7,349 nt of DNA from Actinomycetota bacterium (GCA_016178435.1 JACOTK010000297.1:1-7349), one strand, 5' to 3'; positions 1-6,263 are shown, counted from the stretch's first letter. Notes: generated by a model not told the origin, from the sequence alone. Made by a program: numbers and translations.

Positions 1-6
1 ACAACG

Positions 7-471
7 GTGGTTGCGCCTTCGGTCGATTTCCCCTCCTCCACCGCCGGCGCTGCGCCGCTGCACGCCAATGGCACTCGGAGCATCGATCACCTGGTGGTGT
101 TCTCACCGAGTCTCGACGTCACGGTCGCCGCGCTCGGGGAACTCGGTCTCGACCAGCGTCGCACCCGCCGACACGAGGCGTTCGGCCAACCCATGCGCCA
201 GGTTTTCTTCCGCATGGGCGAGGTCGTACTGGAGCTCGTGGGTCCCGATGCGGACGGCGGCGAGGGTGACGCCCGATTCTTCGGGCTCGCCTTCACGGTT
301 GGCGACATCGAGGCGACGGCGTCCTGCCTCGGCGAGCAGATCGGGCGGATCAAGGGCGCCGTGCAACCGGGCCGATCCATCGCCACGCTGCGCAGGACCG
401 CCGGGCTCGAGACCGCTGTCGCGTTCATGACCCCCGAGCCTCCGCACCGCGACCGCCAACCTGGCCGCTAA
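7..471 (+). CDS. VOC (glyoxalase/dioxygenase-fold) family protein, possibly 5'-partial
   Basis: Small protein of about 154 residues with a vicinal-oxygen-chelate look. After a low-complexity N-terminus (residues 1-24), the first module opens with SIDHLVVFSPSLD (His28 is a typical first metal ligand). A strand VVLELVGP follows, with Glu76 at the usual second-ligand position. The second module begins near residue 92 (GLAFTVGDIEAT) and ends with AVAFMTP, a common way for these domains to finish. The second half lacks an obvious His/Glu pair, so any metal site may need a partner subunit or may be degenerate. The GTG at 7 is the first start visible, but the frame is open to the left edge, so the true start may lie outside. 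The substrate cannot be told from sequence. The last 11 residues are Pro/Arg-rich and probably lie outside the fold. The next gene starts 12 bases after the stop, so co-transcription is likely. Confidence 0.7.
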   Translation: MVAPSVDFPSSTAGAAPLHANGTRSIDHLVVFSPSLDVTVAALGELGLDQRRTRRHEAFGQPMRQVFFRMGEVVLELVGPDADGGEGDARFFGLAFTVGDIEATASCLGEQIGRIKGAVQPGRSIATLRRTAGLETAVAFMTPEPPHRDRQPGR

Positions 472-483
472 TGTCACCTCGGC

Positions 484-1092
484 ATGCTCGACCACGTCTT
501 CACCGATGCCATTGGGGCCCTGCGCGACGCGCTCGAGGCAGCACTCCTGGAACGTCAGGCCTTCGAGGAGCGATTCCAGGTCGACATCCTGCTGGGTGAC
601 GTCACCTGGGAGACGAGCTATGGGTTGCCCGGCGAGGGCTCCCCGCCGCGGATTCTTGCCGACATCAGCCTCGACTGGCCGACCTGGGCACAGACCGCCT
701 ACCGCAAGTGGTACATCGGTGAGCCCTTCACCGAGCCACCCGAGATTCTCGTCGAGGTGACCATGCGAATCCAGAGGCTGTGCGAACGTCCGGACCCCGG
801 GAAGGTGCTCGACGTGCTGCCGGAGTGGAGCCCACACATCGGCGGGGAACGCCTGGAGCGGTCCGGCCCCACCATCGAGCAGGTGTACCCCGTAGACCCG
901 TCCGATCCGTCCGAGCTCGCCATCGAGGTCTCCTACGAGGGCACCATACCCCTGACCGAGGCGACACTCGTCGATGGCTCGGTGCTCGACGATCAGTTCG
1001 GCGCCATCGGTGGTTGGGTTGCATCGACGTTGGTTCGCCTCGGTGATCTGGAGTTCGCATTCCTGCCGCCTGACACCGAAGGTGACTCGTAG
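484..1092 (+). CDS. Hypothetical acidic protein, 202 residues
   Basis: I do not recognise this family. The product is acidic and has no signal peptide, no membrane segment and only one Cys (in LCERPD), so it is probably a cytoplasmic protein. Residues 1-32 look like an amphipathic helix (FTDAIGALRDALEAALLERQAFEE). After that the pattern is strand-rich, with a Trp/Tyr-rich stretch at about residues 65-80 (WPTWAQTAYRKWYIGEP). The sequence ends in a Pro/Asp/Glu tail. Codon use is high-GC like its neighbours, and the frame keeps a believable protein composition throughout, which supports a real gene. The ATG at 484 has only a weak upstream purine stretch. The gene sits 12 bases behind the VOC gene and is probably translated from the same message. 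No function is proposed. Confidence 0.7.
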   Translation: MLDHVFTDAIGALRDALEAALLERQAFEERFQVDILLGDVTWETSYGLPGEGSPPRILADISLDWPTWAQTAYRKWYIGEPFTEPPEILVEVTMRIQRLCERPDPGKVLDVLPEWSPHIGGERLERSGPTIEQVYPVDPSDPSELAIEVSYEGTIPLTEATLVDGSVLDDQFGAIGGWVASTLVRLGDLEFAFLPPDTEGDS

Positions 1093-1147
1093 ACCGCTCA
1101 GCTCGTGCGATGCCGAAAAAGTCAGCCACGCGTAACCATTCGTTCAC

Positions 1148-1177
1148 TTGACATCAACATCCACGCCATGCGATAGG
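1148..1177 (+). promoter_or_regulatory. Weak promoter candidate before the cyclase gene
   Basis: A perfect -35 hexamer TTGACA lies at 1148-1153, but the best -10 at 18-nt spacing is only GATAGG (1172-1177), preceded by TG as in an extended -10. A start site about 7 nt downstream would give an almost leaderless message and would cut into the purine-rich ribosome-binding stretch at 1175-1185. The call is therefore weak. Confidence 0.25.
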
Positions 1178-1191
1178 GGGAGGGTTGGGTC

Positions 1192-1917
1192 ATGGCGAAT
1201 GGAACGAAGATCATCGAAGTCGATAGCGCCATCCGGTGCGAGGAAGCGATTCGGGACCGCAGGGCGCAGGACCGCAGGGCGCAGGACCACACCGCTCGCG
1301 AGGACACCGTTCGCGAGGACACCGTTCATGAGGACACCGTTCACGACCGATTGTTCGTCCGGGTGGAGCGAACCTTCGCCTTCTTCGATCTCTGCGGCTT
1401 CACGACGTTCACCGATGTCGTCGGCGATGACGAGGCGGTGGATGTTTTGAACCAGTTCCGTGCGGAAACCCGTCGTGCGTGCTGGGCGCACCATGTGCGC
1501 ATCGTGAAATGGCTCGGTGACGGCGTGATGCTTGCGGCGTCGAAGCCCCGGTCGGTCATCATCGCCGCCGTTGAGCTGAGCGCCGGCATGACCTCGCTCG
1601 GCTCGCCGCTCCTCATGCGAGGGGGCATCGCGCGTGGCCCGGTCGTGTTGTTCGAGGACGACGACTACGTGGGACGCGCCGTCAACCTGGCTGCGCGGCT
1701 CTCCGACTGCGCCACACCGGGCTCCATCCTCGTGACCGCCGATCTGGCAGATGAGGCCCCACCGTGGGCAACGCTGCAGCCCGTTGCGGGCCGGGTCATC
1801 CGAGGTTTCAGCGGCACCCGCAACCTCGTCGCCATCCATGGGCCGGCACGTCCCTCAATCGAGCACCGAGCCCGCAATCTCAGCGAGGCTGCTTTCGGGG
1901 CGGGCGCCGAGATGTGA
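1192..1917 (+). CDS. Class III adenylate/guanylate cyclase, soluble
   Basis: This makes a cyclic nucleotide, most likely cAMP from ATP, in the cytoplasm. The single cyclase domain spans about residues 55-217. FAFFDLCGFT gives the first metal-binding Asp (D66). KWLGDG gives the purine-specifying Lys (K106) and second metal Asp (D110). DYVGRAVNLAAR gives D158, N165 and R169, the purine-binding Asp, transition-state Asn and Arg. All six canonical residues are present, so a homodimer should be active, and the Lys/Asp pair argues for ATP over GTP. There is no membrane segment and no recognisable sensor domain. The N-terminus (residues 22-51) is six charged pentads encoded by 15-bp repeats. The ATG at 1192 is preceded by AGGGGGAGGG with good spacing. 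The last 63 bp overlap the 3' end of the opposing kinase gene. Domain assignment is secure; the exact nucleotide product is inferred. Confidence 0.9.
   Translation: MANGTKIIEVDSAIRCEEAIRDRRAQDRRAQDHTAREDTVREDTVHEDTVHDRLFVRVERTFAFFDLCGFTTFTDVVGDDEAVDVLNQFRAETRRACWAHHVRIVKWLGDGVMLAASKPRSVIIAAVELSAGMTSLGSPLLMRGGIARGPVVLFEDDDYVGRAVNLAARLSDCATPGSILVTADLADEAPPWATLQPVAGRVIRGFSGTRNLVAIHGPARPSIEHRARNLSEAAFGAGAEM
1255..1344 (+). repeat. In-frame 15-bp tandem repeats inside the cyclase gene
   Basis: Ninety bases built from six 15-bp units. Two identical copies of GACCGCAGGGCGCAG lie at 1255-1269 and 1270-1284. They are followed by a degenerate unit at 1285-1299, which matches the next family at 12 of 15 positions. 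Three near-identical copies of GAGGACACCGTTCRY then lie at 1300-1314, 1315-1329 and 1330-1344. They encode DRRAQ, DRRAQ, DHTAR, EDTVR, EDTVH and EDTVH. Because the unit is 15 bp, gain or loss of copies would not shift the frame. Confidence 0.9.
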
Positions 1918-2862
1918 GATCACCTCTGCTGCCGCCATCGAACCGAGACGGGCGCACACGGGCAGATCACGGCCGGAGGTCAGACCGTGGAGAAAGCCTG
2001 CGGCAAAGAGATCACCGGCGCCCGTCGTATCGACCACCCGGTCGACCGGGGCAGCGGCAACATCGTGTCGATTGGCGCCCGAGACGACGGTGGATCCGGC
2101 AGCACCGCGGGTGACCACGATCAGGTCGCACCATCGCTGCGCATGCTCCAGCGCTTCCTCGGTGCTCGTCGTGGCGTACAACGCACGAAGCTCGTCCTCG
2201 TTGCCGAAGAGCACGTCGACGGTGCGCTCCACGAGATCACGGAATCCATCGGGTGAACGCTCGACGCAGAACGAGTCCGAGAGCGTGAGCGCCACCTTGC
2301 GACCCGCGCCATGGGCAACCGCTGCCGCCTTGTCGAACGCCGCACGAGCCGCAGGCTGCTCGAAGAGGTAGCCCTCCAGGTAGCAGATCGCCGCTCCCGC
2401 GACCAGATCCTCGTCGACATCCTCGGGGCCGAGTTGGGCGGCGGCGCCCAACAGCGTGCTCATCGTACGCTGGGCATCGGGGGTCACGGCCACGAGGCAG
2501 CGTCCCGTCGGAAGCCCTTCCGAGGCGGGAGGGATGGGAAAGGCAACGCCCGCCGCTCGGATGTCATGAGCGAACACGGCGCCCAGCTGGTCGTCACGGA
2601 CGCGCCCGATGAACCCGGCCCGTCCGCCGAACGAGGCGATGCCGGCGAGCGTGTTCGCCGCCGAGCCGCCTGAGACCTCGACGGCCTGACCCATGGCGTC
2701 ATAGAGGCGTTGTGCCTGGTCCGTGTCGACGAGACTCATCGACCCCTTGTGCAGGCCGTGCTCATCGAGGAAGGCCTCGGTGGTCGGAGCGATCACATCG
2801 ACAAGGGCGTTTCCGAGACCGACCACGTCGAGCTCGGTGTCACGGGGGGAAGCAGAGGTCAT
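1855..2862 (-). CDS. PfkB-family carbohydrate/adenosine kinase
   Basis: Ribokinase-superfamily kinase of 335 residues, the usual length, that transfers the ATP gamma-phosphate to a sugar or nucleoside hydroxyl. The N-terminal substrate Asp lies in GNALVDVIA (D22). The di-glycine hinge is VEVSGGSAANT (G65-G66). The Mg/phosphate motif NEDE (NxxE) is at 221-224. The signature DTTGAGDLFAAGF at 278-290 gives the catalytic base D284 and anion hole. The overall pattern (for example LHKGSMSLVD, ALTLSDSFCVER and AAEVISHLGARPE) matches proteins usually annotated as adenosine kinase or sugar kinase in many bacteria, but the substrate is not proven. AGGAACTAGG lies 9-18 nt upstream of the ATG as a loose ribosome-binding site. 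A strong hairpin separates the gene from the one upstream. Its 3' end overlaps the cyclase gene by 63 bp. A purine-salvage role next to an adenylate cyclase is suggestive only. Confidence 0.9.
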   Translation of the reverse strand: MTSASPRDTELDVVGLGNALVDVIAPTTEAFLDEHGLHKGSMSLVDTDQAQRLYDAMGQAVEVSGGSAANTLAGIASFGGRAGFIGRVRDDQLGAVFAHDIRAAGVAFPIPPASEGLPTGRCLVAVTPDAQRTMSTLLGAAAQLGPEDVDEDLVAGAAICYLEGYLFEQPAARAAFDKAAAVAHGAGRKVALTLSDSFCVERSPDGFRDLVERTVDVLFGNEDELRALYATTSTEEALEHAQRWCDLIVVTRGAAGSTVVSGANRHDVAAAPVDRVVDTTGAGDLFAAGFLHGLTSGRDLPVCARLGSMAAAEVISHLGARPESSLAEIAGSVLD

Positions 2863-2890
2863 GACCGAAACCTAGTTCCTGGGAACAACA

Positions 2891-2925
2891 CGACAGGAGG
2901 TCCGCCCAGGGCGGACCTCCTGTCG
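2891..2925 (-). terminator. Strong hairpin terminator after the ferritin-like gene
   Basis: Perfect 16-bp inverted repeat (arms 2891-2906 and 2910-2925) with a 3-nt loop. Read on the minus strand, the stem is followed by TGTTGTTCCC, a short U-rich tail. It lies about 100 nt past the stop of the minus-strand gene at 3023 and 29 nt before the kinase start, so it should insulate the kinase from upstream transcription. Confidence 0.7.
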
Positions 2926-2936
2926 GCTCGCGGCGA

Positions 2937-2984
2937 CCCTGCAGACGAGAAACCCTGCAGACGAGAAACCGTGCGAACGGGCAA
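2937..2984. repeat. 16-bp tandem direct repeat, two exact copies plus one degenerate
   Basis: CCCTGCAGACGAGAAA occurs at 2937-2952 and again, exactly, at 2953-2968. A third unit at 2969-2984 (CCGTGCGAACGGGCAA) matches at 11 of 16 positions. It lies in the gap between the ferritin-like gene and the kinase, next to the strong hairpin. No coding role is visible. Confidence 0.85.
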
Positions 2985-3022
2985 CCGGCCGGCCCACCCC
3001 GGTCACCGGGTCCGAAGCCGGG

Positions 3023-4141
3023 TCAGTAGGTCACCACCTTGGCGGCTGCCCCCCCGAACGTCCCGTCCGGTCCTGGACGAATGTCGCCCAGCCGATGGAA
3101 CTCCTCCAGAAGCTCCGCCCCGTTCCGCTTTCCCTCCAGGGCCCGTTCGACCTCGGCGAGCACGAACATCCGGTTCTGATCCTCCAACACCCCCATGGAA
3201 TCAGCCAGGGCTGCGTTCCACAGCGACCCGATGATCTCCTCACCCGAGTAACGGCGCCCCGATTGCCCGATGAACGTTCGATCTCGCATCTCGGTCAACG
3301 CCACCTGGGCGTAGCCGACATGGGGCATCTCGTCACGCAGGATGTAGGACACCAACTCGGGTGCTCGACCCTCGCCTGCGACGAGGTCGTTGTCGGCGAG
3401 CAACTCCTGGGCCCAGTTGAACACGTGGAAGGCCTTGCACTCGACGAACAGCACTCGTGTGGTCATCGACAGAAGCATCTCGAGGCCGACATCGAGGTCC
3501 TCGAACGTGCGTCGACCCATGAAGCGCTCGCGAGCCGACGAGACATCACCGGCCCCCGCTGCCCCGCCGCCGCCGAAGCCCAGGCGCTCCATCATGACCT
3601 CGGTTTGATCCTCGGTGAGCGGATCCTCGAAGGCGATGTCACGCACCACGTACCACATGTGCTTGTGGCCGGCCTCCTCCTCCCACCCACCTTCGTCGCG
3701 CCCGTGGGCCTCGAGCAGACCCTTGGAGAGATGGTTGATGGATGTGCCGCGGATGTCCTCGACGAAGAACCTTTGCATGTCGGGCAACCCGAGGTAGCCC
3801 AGCATCGCCCCGAACCCCTCCACCGTGCCGATGCGGGTCAGGTTGGCGATGATGGGCTCGCGAATACCATTGCGGAGCAGGAACTTCGACTGCTCCACGT
3901 TGGGATAGTTCCGGGGCCAGGTCTCCAGCGGGGCATGGAGGATCTCGCCCCCGAAATGCTCCAGGTGGTTCTGCTCCCATGCCTCGATGGCGGGATTGCG
4001 GAACCGGGTCCGCGGCGTCACATAGGAGCCGTCGGAACGAAGGCCTCCGTGACAGCGAACATCGGAGAGAACGAGCGGCTCATCGATCGCGTCGGTTGCC
4101 AGCAACTCCTCTCGTGTGTACTCAAGTTGCAGATTGCTCAT
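3023..4141 (-). CDS. Uncharacterised protein with ferritin-like di-metal residue pattern
   Basis: A 372-residue soluble protein that I do not recognise as a named family. It is mainly helical and shows spaced Glu/ExxH residues like those of ferritin-like di-iron proteins: E128 (FFVEDI), E156-x-x-H159 (EEEAGHKHMW), E234 (LFVECKAFH) and E271-x-x-H274 (RDEMPHVGYA). The spacing (about 28 residues from the first Glu to ExxH, about 37 in the second pair) fits two helix pairs holding two metals. The first Glu is the least certain. A Gly/Ala-rich loop (189-198) divides the halves. Di-iron proteins of this kind may be oxygenases, desaturases or oxidases, and none can be singled out. The start at 4141 is chosen over an in-frame GTG at 4171 because AAGGGGG lies 4 nt before this ATG. 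The gene is divergent from the Baeyer-Villiger monooxygenase gene and has its own good promoter. Confidence 0.75.
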   Translation of the reverse strand: MSNLQLEYTREELLATDAIDEPLVLSDVRCHGGLRSDGSYVTPRTRFRNPAIEAWEQNHLEHFGGEILHAPLETWPRNYPNVEQSKFLLRNGIREPIIANLTRIGTVEGFGAMLGYLGLPDMQRFFVEDIRGTSINHLSKGLLEAHGRDEGGWEEEAGHKHMWYVVRDIAFEDPLTEDQTEVMMERLGFGGGGAAGAGDVSSARERFMGRRTFEDLDVGLEMLLSMTTRVLFVECKAFHVFNWAQELLADNDLVAGEGRAPELVSYILRDEMPHVGYAQVALTEMRDRTFIGQSGRRYSGEEIIGSLWNAALADSMGVLEDQNRMFVLAEVERALEGKRNGAELLEEFHRLGDIRPGPDGTFGGAAAKVVTY

Positions 4142-4160
4142 GGGTCCCCCTTGGGATCGG

Positions 4161-4180
4161 CCTCCGAACACCTTCGGAGG
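4161..4180 (-). promoter_or_regulatory. Leader hairpin upstream of the ferritin-like gene
   Basis: Perfect 8-bp inverted repeat CCTCCGAA / TTCGGAGG with a 4-nt loop. It lies in the predicted 5' leader on the minus strand, 8 nt before the ribosome-binding stretch at 4146-4152. It could affect translation or mRNA stability, or be a protein-binding site. Confidence 0.5.
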
Positions 4181-4197
4181 TACACTCCCGAGTATAC
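4180..4197. promoter_or_regulatory. Imperfect inverted repeat over the minus-strand -10
   Basis: GTACACTC-CC-GAGTATAC: 8-bp arms with one mismatch and a 2-nt spacer. It covers the TATACT -10 of the ferritin-like gene, a position where a bound repressor would block transcription. No regulator for it is encoded beside it. Confidence 0.4.
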
Positions 4198-4220
4198 AGA
4201 TACTATTGATTATCAGTCAA
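4191..4220 (-). promoter_or_regulatory. Promoter of the ferritin-like gene
   Basis: Read on the minus strand: TTGACT (4220-4215, 5 of 6 to consensus), an 18-nt spacer, then TATACT (4196-4191, 5 of 6). The inferred start site near 4184 gives a leader of about 43 nt before the ATG at 4141. Confidence 0.6.
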
Positions 4221-4221
4221 T
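4205..4221. promoter_or_regulatory. Operator-like dyad ATTGA-N7-TCAAT shared by both promoters
   Basis: ATTGATTATCAGTCAAT has 5-bp perfect arms with a 7-nt spacer and an inner odd palindrome TGATTATCA. It contains the -35 hexamers of both divergent promoters, so one bound regulator could control both genes. Its half-sites match those of the two dyads at the arsR promoter region, but the spacing there is 6 nt. Confidence 0.5.
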
Positions 4222-4233
4222 GAACTGTAGAAT
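4206..4233 (+). promoter_or_regulatory. Promoter candidate of the Baeyer-Villiger monooxygenase gene
   Basis: TTGATT (4206-4211), a 16-nt spacer, then TAGAAT (4228-4233, 5 of 6). It would give a leader of about 130 nt before the ATG at 4369. Its -35 lies face to face with that of the minus-strand promoter. Confidence 0.45.
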
Positions 4234-4296
4234 CTCTTTCGTCACGAGGTTCTCGCCGCTCGATCGTCGTCCCAGAGGTGTACGGCCTGTCGGTGA

Positions 4297-4316
4297 CACA
4301 ATGAGAACAAATTGTG
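4297..4316 (+). promoter_or_regulatory. Inverted repeat CACAAT-N8-ATTGTG in the monooxygenase leader
   Basis: Perfect 6-bp arms (4297-4302 and 4311-4316) with an 8-nt spacer, a 20-bp span typical of dimeric repressor operators. Flanking CGG (4291-4293) and CCG (4317-4319) could extend it to a 9-bp stem with a 3-nt bulge if it folds as RNA. Confidence 0.4.
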
Positions 4317-4368
4317 CCGTGACTTCGTGGAGTCCTATCCTGCCGCTACCAGCACAAAGGGGGGGGTC

Positions 4369-6207
4369 ATGCCCAGCACACCGACCAAGACCATCGACCA
4401 CGAGGCCCTACGGGTCAAGTACCGTGCCGAGCGGGACAAACGCCTGCGCGAGGACGGCAACGAGCAGTACATCGAGCCCACGGGGCGCTTTGCCCACTTT
4501 CTCGACGACCCCTATGTGGAGCGGGTCGAGCGGGAGCCGCTCCGTGACGAGGTCACCGTGGCGATCATCGGCGGTGGATTTGCCGGCCTCGTGACCGGCG
4601 CCCGCCTGAAGGAGGCCGGCGTCGAGGACGTGCGGATCATCGAGGGTGGCGGCGACGTGGGCGGCGCCTGGTACTGGAACCGCTACCCCGGCGCCATGTG
4701 CGACACCGCCGCGATGATCTACCTGCCCCTGCTCGAGGAAACCGGGCACATGCCCAGCATGAAGTACACCAAGGCGCCCGAGATCTACGGCCAGGCCAAG
4801 CGCATCGCCACCACCTTCGGGCTCTACGACAATGCCCTCTTCTCGACCGAGGTCACCAACCTCGAATGGGAGGCCACGTCGTCACGCTGGGTCATCCACA
4901 CCAACCGCGGCGACGAGATCCGCGCCCGGTTCGTGACCATGGGCACCGGTCCGTTGCACCGCCCGAAGCTTCCCGGCATCCCCGGCATCGAGACCTTCGC
5001 AGGCCACAGCTTCCACACGAGTCGATGGGACTACGACTACACGGGCGGCAGCTACGAGGGCGACCCTCTCGTGAACCTTGCCGACAAGAAGGTGGGCATC
5101 ATCGGCACCGGAGCGACGGGCATCCAGTGCATTCCCCAACTGGCAAAGGATTCGCAGGAGCTCTACGTCTTCCAGCGCACACCGTCGTCGATCGACGTAC
5201 GCAACAACGTGCCGATCGACCCCGACGAGTTCGCGGCCCTGGGTGAGGGCTGGCAGCAGAAGTGGCTGACGAACTTCGCGACCCTGCAGACCGGTGGATT
5301 TGCCGATGAGGATCTGGTCAAGGACGGCTGGACCGACATCGCGAAGCGCATCCGCGACAAGATCATGGCCAAGATGGGCGAGCCCGGGCTGGTCTTCAGC
5401 GCCGATACGATCCAGGAGGCATTCGGCGAGAGCGATGACGAGAAGATGGAGGAGATCCGCGCACGCGTCGACACCATCGTCAAGGACCCTGCCACCGCCG
5501 AGGCGCTCAAGCCCTGGTACCGCCAGCTCTGCAAGCGGCCCTGCTTCCACGACGAGTACCTCCAGGCCTACAACGAGCCTTCCGCCCATCTCGTCGACAC
5601 CGACGGCAAGGGTGTCGAGCGCATCGACGAGACCGGCGTGTGGGTCAACGGCGTGCACTACGAGCTCGATTGCCTGATCTTCGCATCGGGCTTCGAGGTG
5701 GGCACCGACTATGCACGCCGGTCCGGTTTCGAGACGATCGGCCGTGACGGCATCACCCTCAGCAAGCGATGGGACGACGGCATGCAGAGCCTGCACGGCA
5801 TCCACGTGCACGGCTTCCCCAACATGTTCGTCGTGGGCTTGAGCCAGGGCGCCAACCTCATCTCCAACATCACCCACAACCACGTGGAGAGCGGCAGGAC
5901 GATCGCCACCATGATCGCCCATGCACTCGAGGTCGGGGCCGACGAGATCGAGTGCACCGATGAGGCCGAGCAGAAGTGGATGGCCGCTCTGGACAACAAC
6001 ATGGGGGCATTCCTCGGCAATCTCGACTGCACGCCGGGCTACTACAACAACGAGGGCAAGCCCATGGGCAAGCGCGAGAAGCTCAACTCGGCCGGCTATC
6101 CCGGCGGTCCCGTCGCCTACTTCACCTACATCGACGGATGGCGCAACGCCGGCGACTTCAAGGGCGTCGAGTTCCGTGCGAACGGAGCGGTGGTGAGCGG
6201 AGGATAG
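4369..6207 (+). CDS. Baeyer-Villiger monooxygenase (flavin-dependent)
   Basis: A 612-residue class B flavoprotein monooxygenase that uses NADPH, FAD and O2 to insert oxygen next to a ketone, giving an ester or lactone. The FAD Rossmann motif is IIGGGFAG (G68-x-G70-x-x-G73). The family fingerprint FxGxxxHTxxW(P/D) is FAGHSFHTSRWD at 210-221. The NADPH Rossmann motif is GTGATG at 246-251. CDT after RYPGAM holds the conserved active-site Asp (D112). KRP at 389-391 holds the catalytic Arg (R390) that stabilises the peroxyflavin. It carries a roughly 60-residue N-terminal extension (with KYRAERDKRLREDG), as in the longer cyclopentadecanone-type enzymes of about 600 residues, suggesting bulky or cyclic ketones; the substrate remains unknown. 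The start is ATG 4369, with AAAGGGGGGGG just before it; an upstream TTG at 4312 adds 19 unlikely residues. The gene is divergent from the ferritin-like gene and ends in a hairpin region. Confidence 0.93.
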   Translation: MPSTPTKTIDHEALRVKYRAERDKRLREDGNEQYIEPTGRFAHFLDDPYVERVEREPLRDEVTVAIIGGGFAGLVTGARLKEAGVEDVRIIEGGGDVGGAWYWNRYPGAMCDTAAMIYLPLLEETGHMPSMKYTKAPEIYGQAKRIATTFGLYDNALFSTEVTNLEWEATSSRWVIHTNRGDEIRARFVTMGTGPLHRPKLPGIPGIETFAGHSFHTSRWDYDYTGGSYEGDPLVNLADKKVGIIGTGATGIQCIPQLAKDSQELYVFQRTPSSIDVRNNVPIDPDEFAALGEGWQQKWLTNFATLQTGGFADEDLVKDGWTDIAKRIRDKIMAKMGEPGLVFSADTIQEAFGESDDEKMEEIRARVDTIVKDPATAEALKPWYRQLCKRPCFHDEYLQAYNEPSAHLVDTDGKGVERIDETGVWVNGVHYELDCLIFASGFEVGTDYARRSGFETIGRDGITLSKRWDDGMQSLHGIHVHGFPNMFVVGLSQGANLISNITHNHVESGRTIATMIAHALEVGADEIECTDEAEQKWMAALDNNMGAFLGNLDCTPGYYNNEGKPMGKREKLNSAGYPGGPVAYFTYIDGWRNAGDFKGVEFRANGAVVSGG

Positions 6208-6263
6208 CCCGCACCATCACCGCAACGCTGAGCGCCTGTCTCGACACGGCGCAAGACCAGAAG

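Noticed and set aside
103..837. 244-codon minus-strand frame across the VOC gene and the 202-residue gene
   Set aside because: It spans two plus-strand genes and looks like an antisense shadow with no motif. I am less certain here because the second plus-strand gene is itself unrecognised.
1144..1839. Minus-strand frame over the cyclase, with pentads such as NGVLA
   Set aside because: The pentads merely mirror the 15-bp DNA repeats, and the cyclase frame carries all catalytic motifs. NGVLA does not match the pentapeptide-repeat consensus A(D/N)Lxx.
2875..2886. Dyad GTTCC-TG-GGAAC just upstream of the kinase start
   Set aside because: Arms of only 5 bp with no promoter hexamers nearby; too little to call an operator.
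2937..2984. CRISPR array
   Set aside because: The 16-bp units are directly adjacent with no spacers, and no cas gene is present.
2998..3010. Small dyad CCCGG-TCA-CCGGG after the ferritin-like gene
   Set aside because: Five-bp GC arms are expected by chance in such sequence, and no U-run follows.
4312..4368. Upstream TTG start for the BVMO
   Set aside because: The ATG at 4369 has a ribosome-binding stretch directly before it; the TTG lies inside an inverted repeat and would add an unlikely N-terminus.
3095..4594. 499-codon open frame on the plus strand, antisense to the ferritin-like gene
   Set aside because: It is a shadow of the minus-strand gene, helped by high GC. It spans the A/T-rich promoter region and the start of the BVMO in another frame and shows no recognisable domain.
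4882..5922. 346-codon open frame antisense to the BVMO gene
   Set aside because: Composition (Val/Asp/Ala/His-rich, no domain) is typical of antisense frames in GC-rich genes; the plus strand encodes a clear BVMO.
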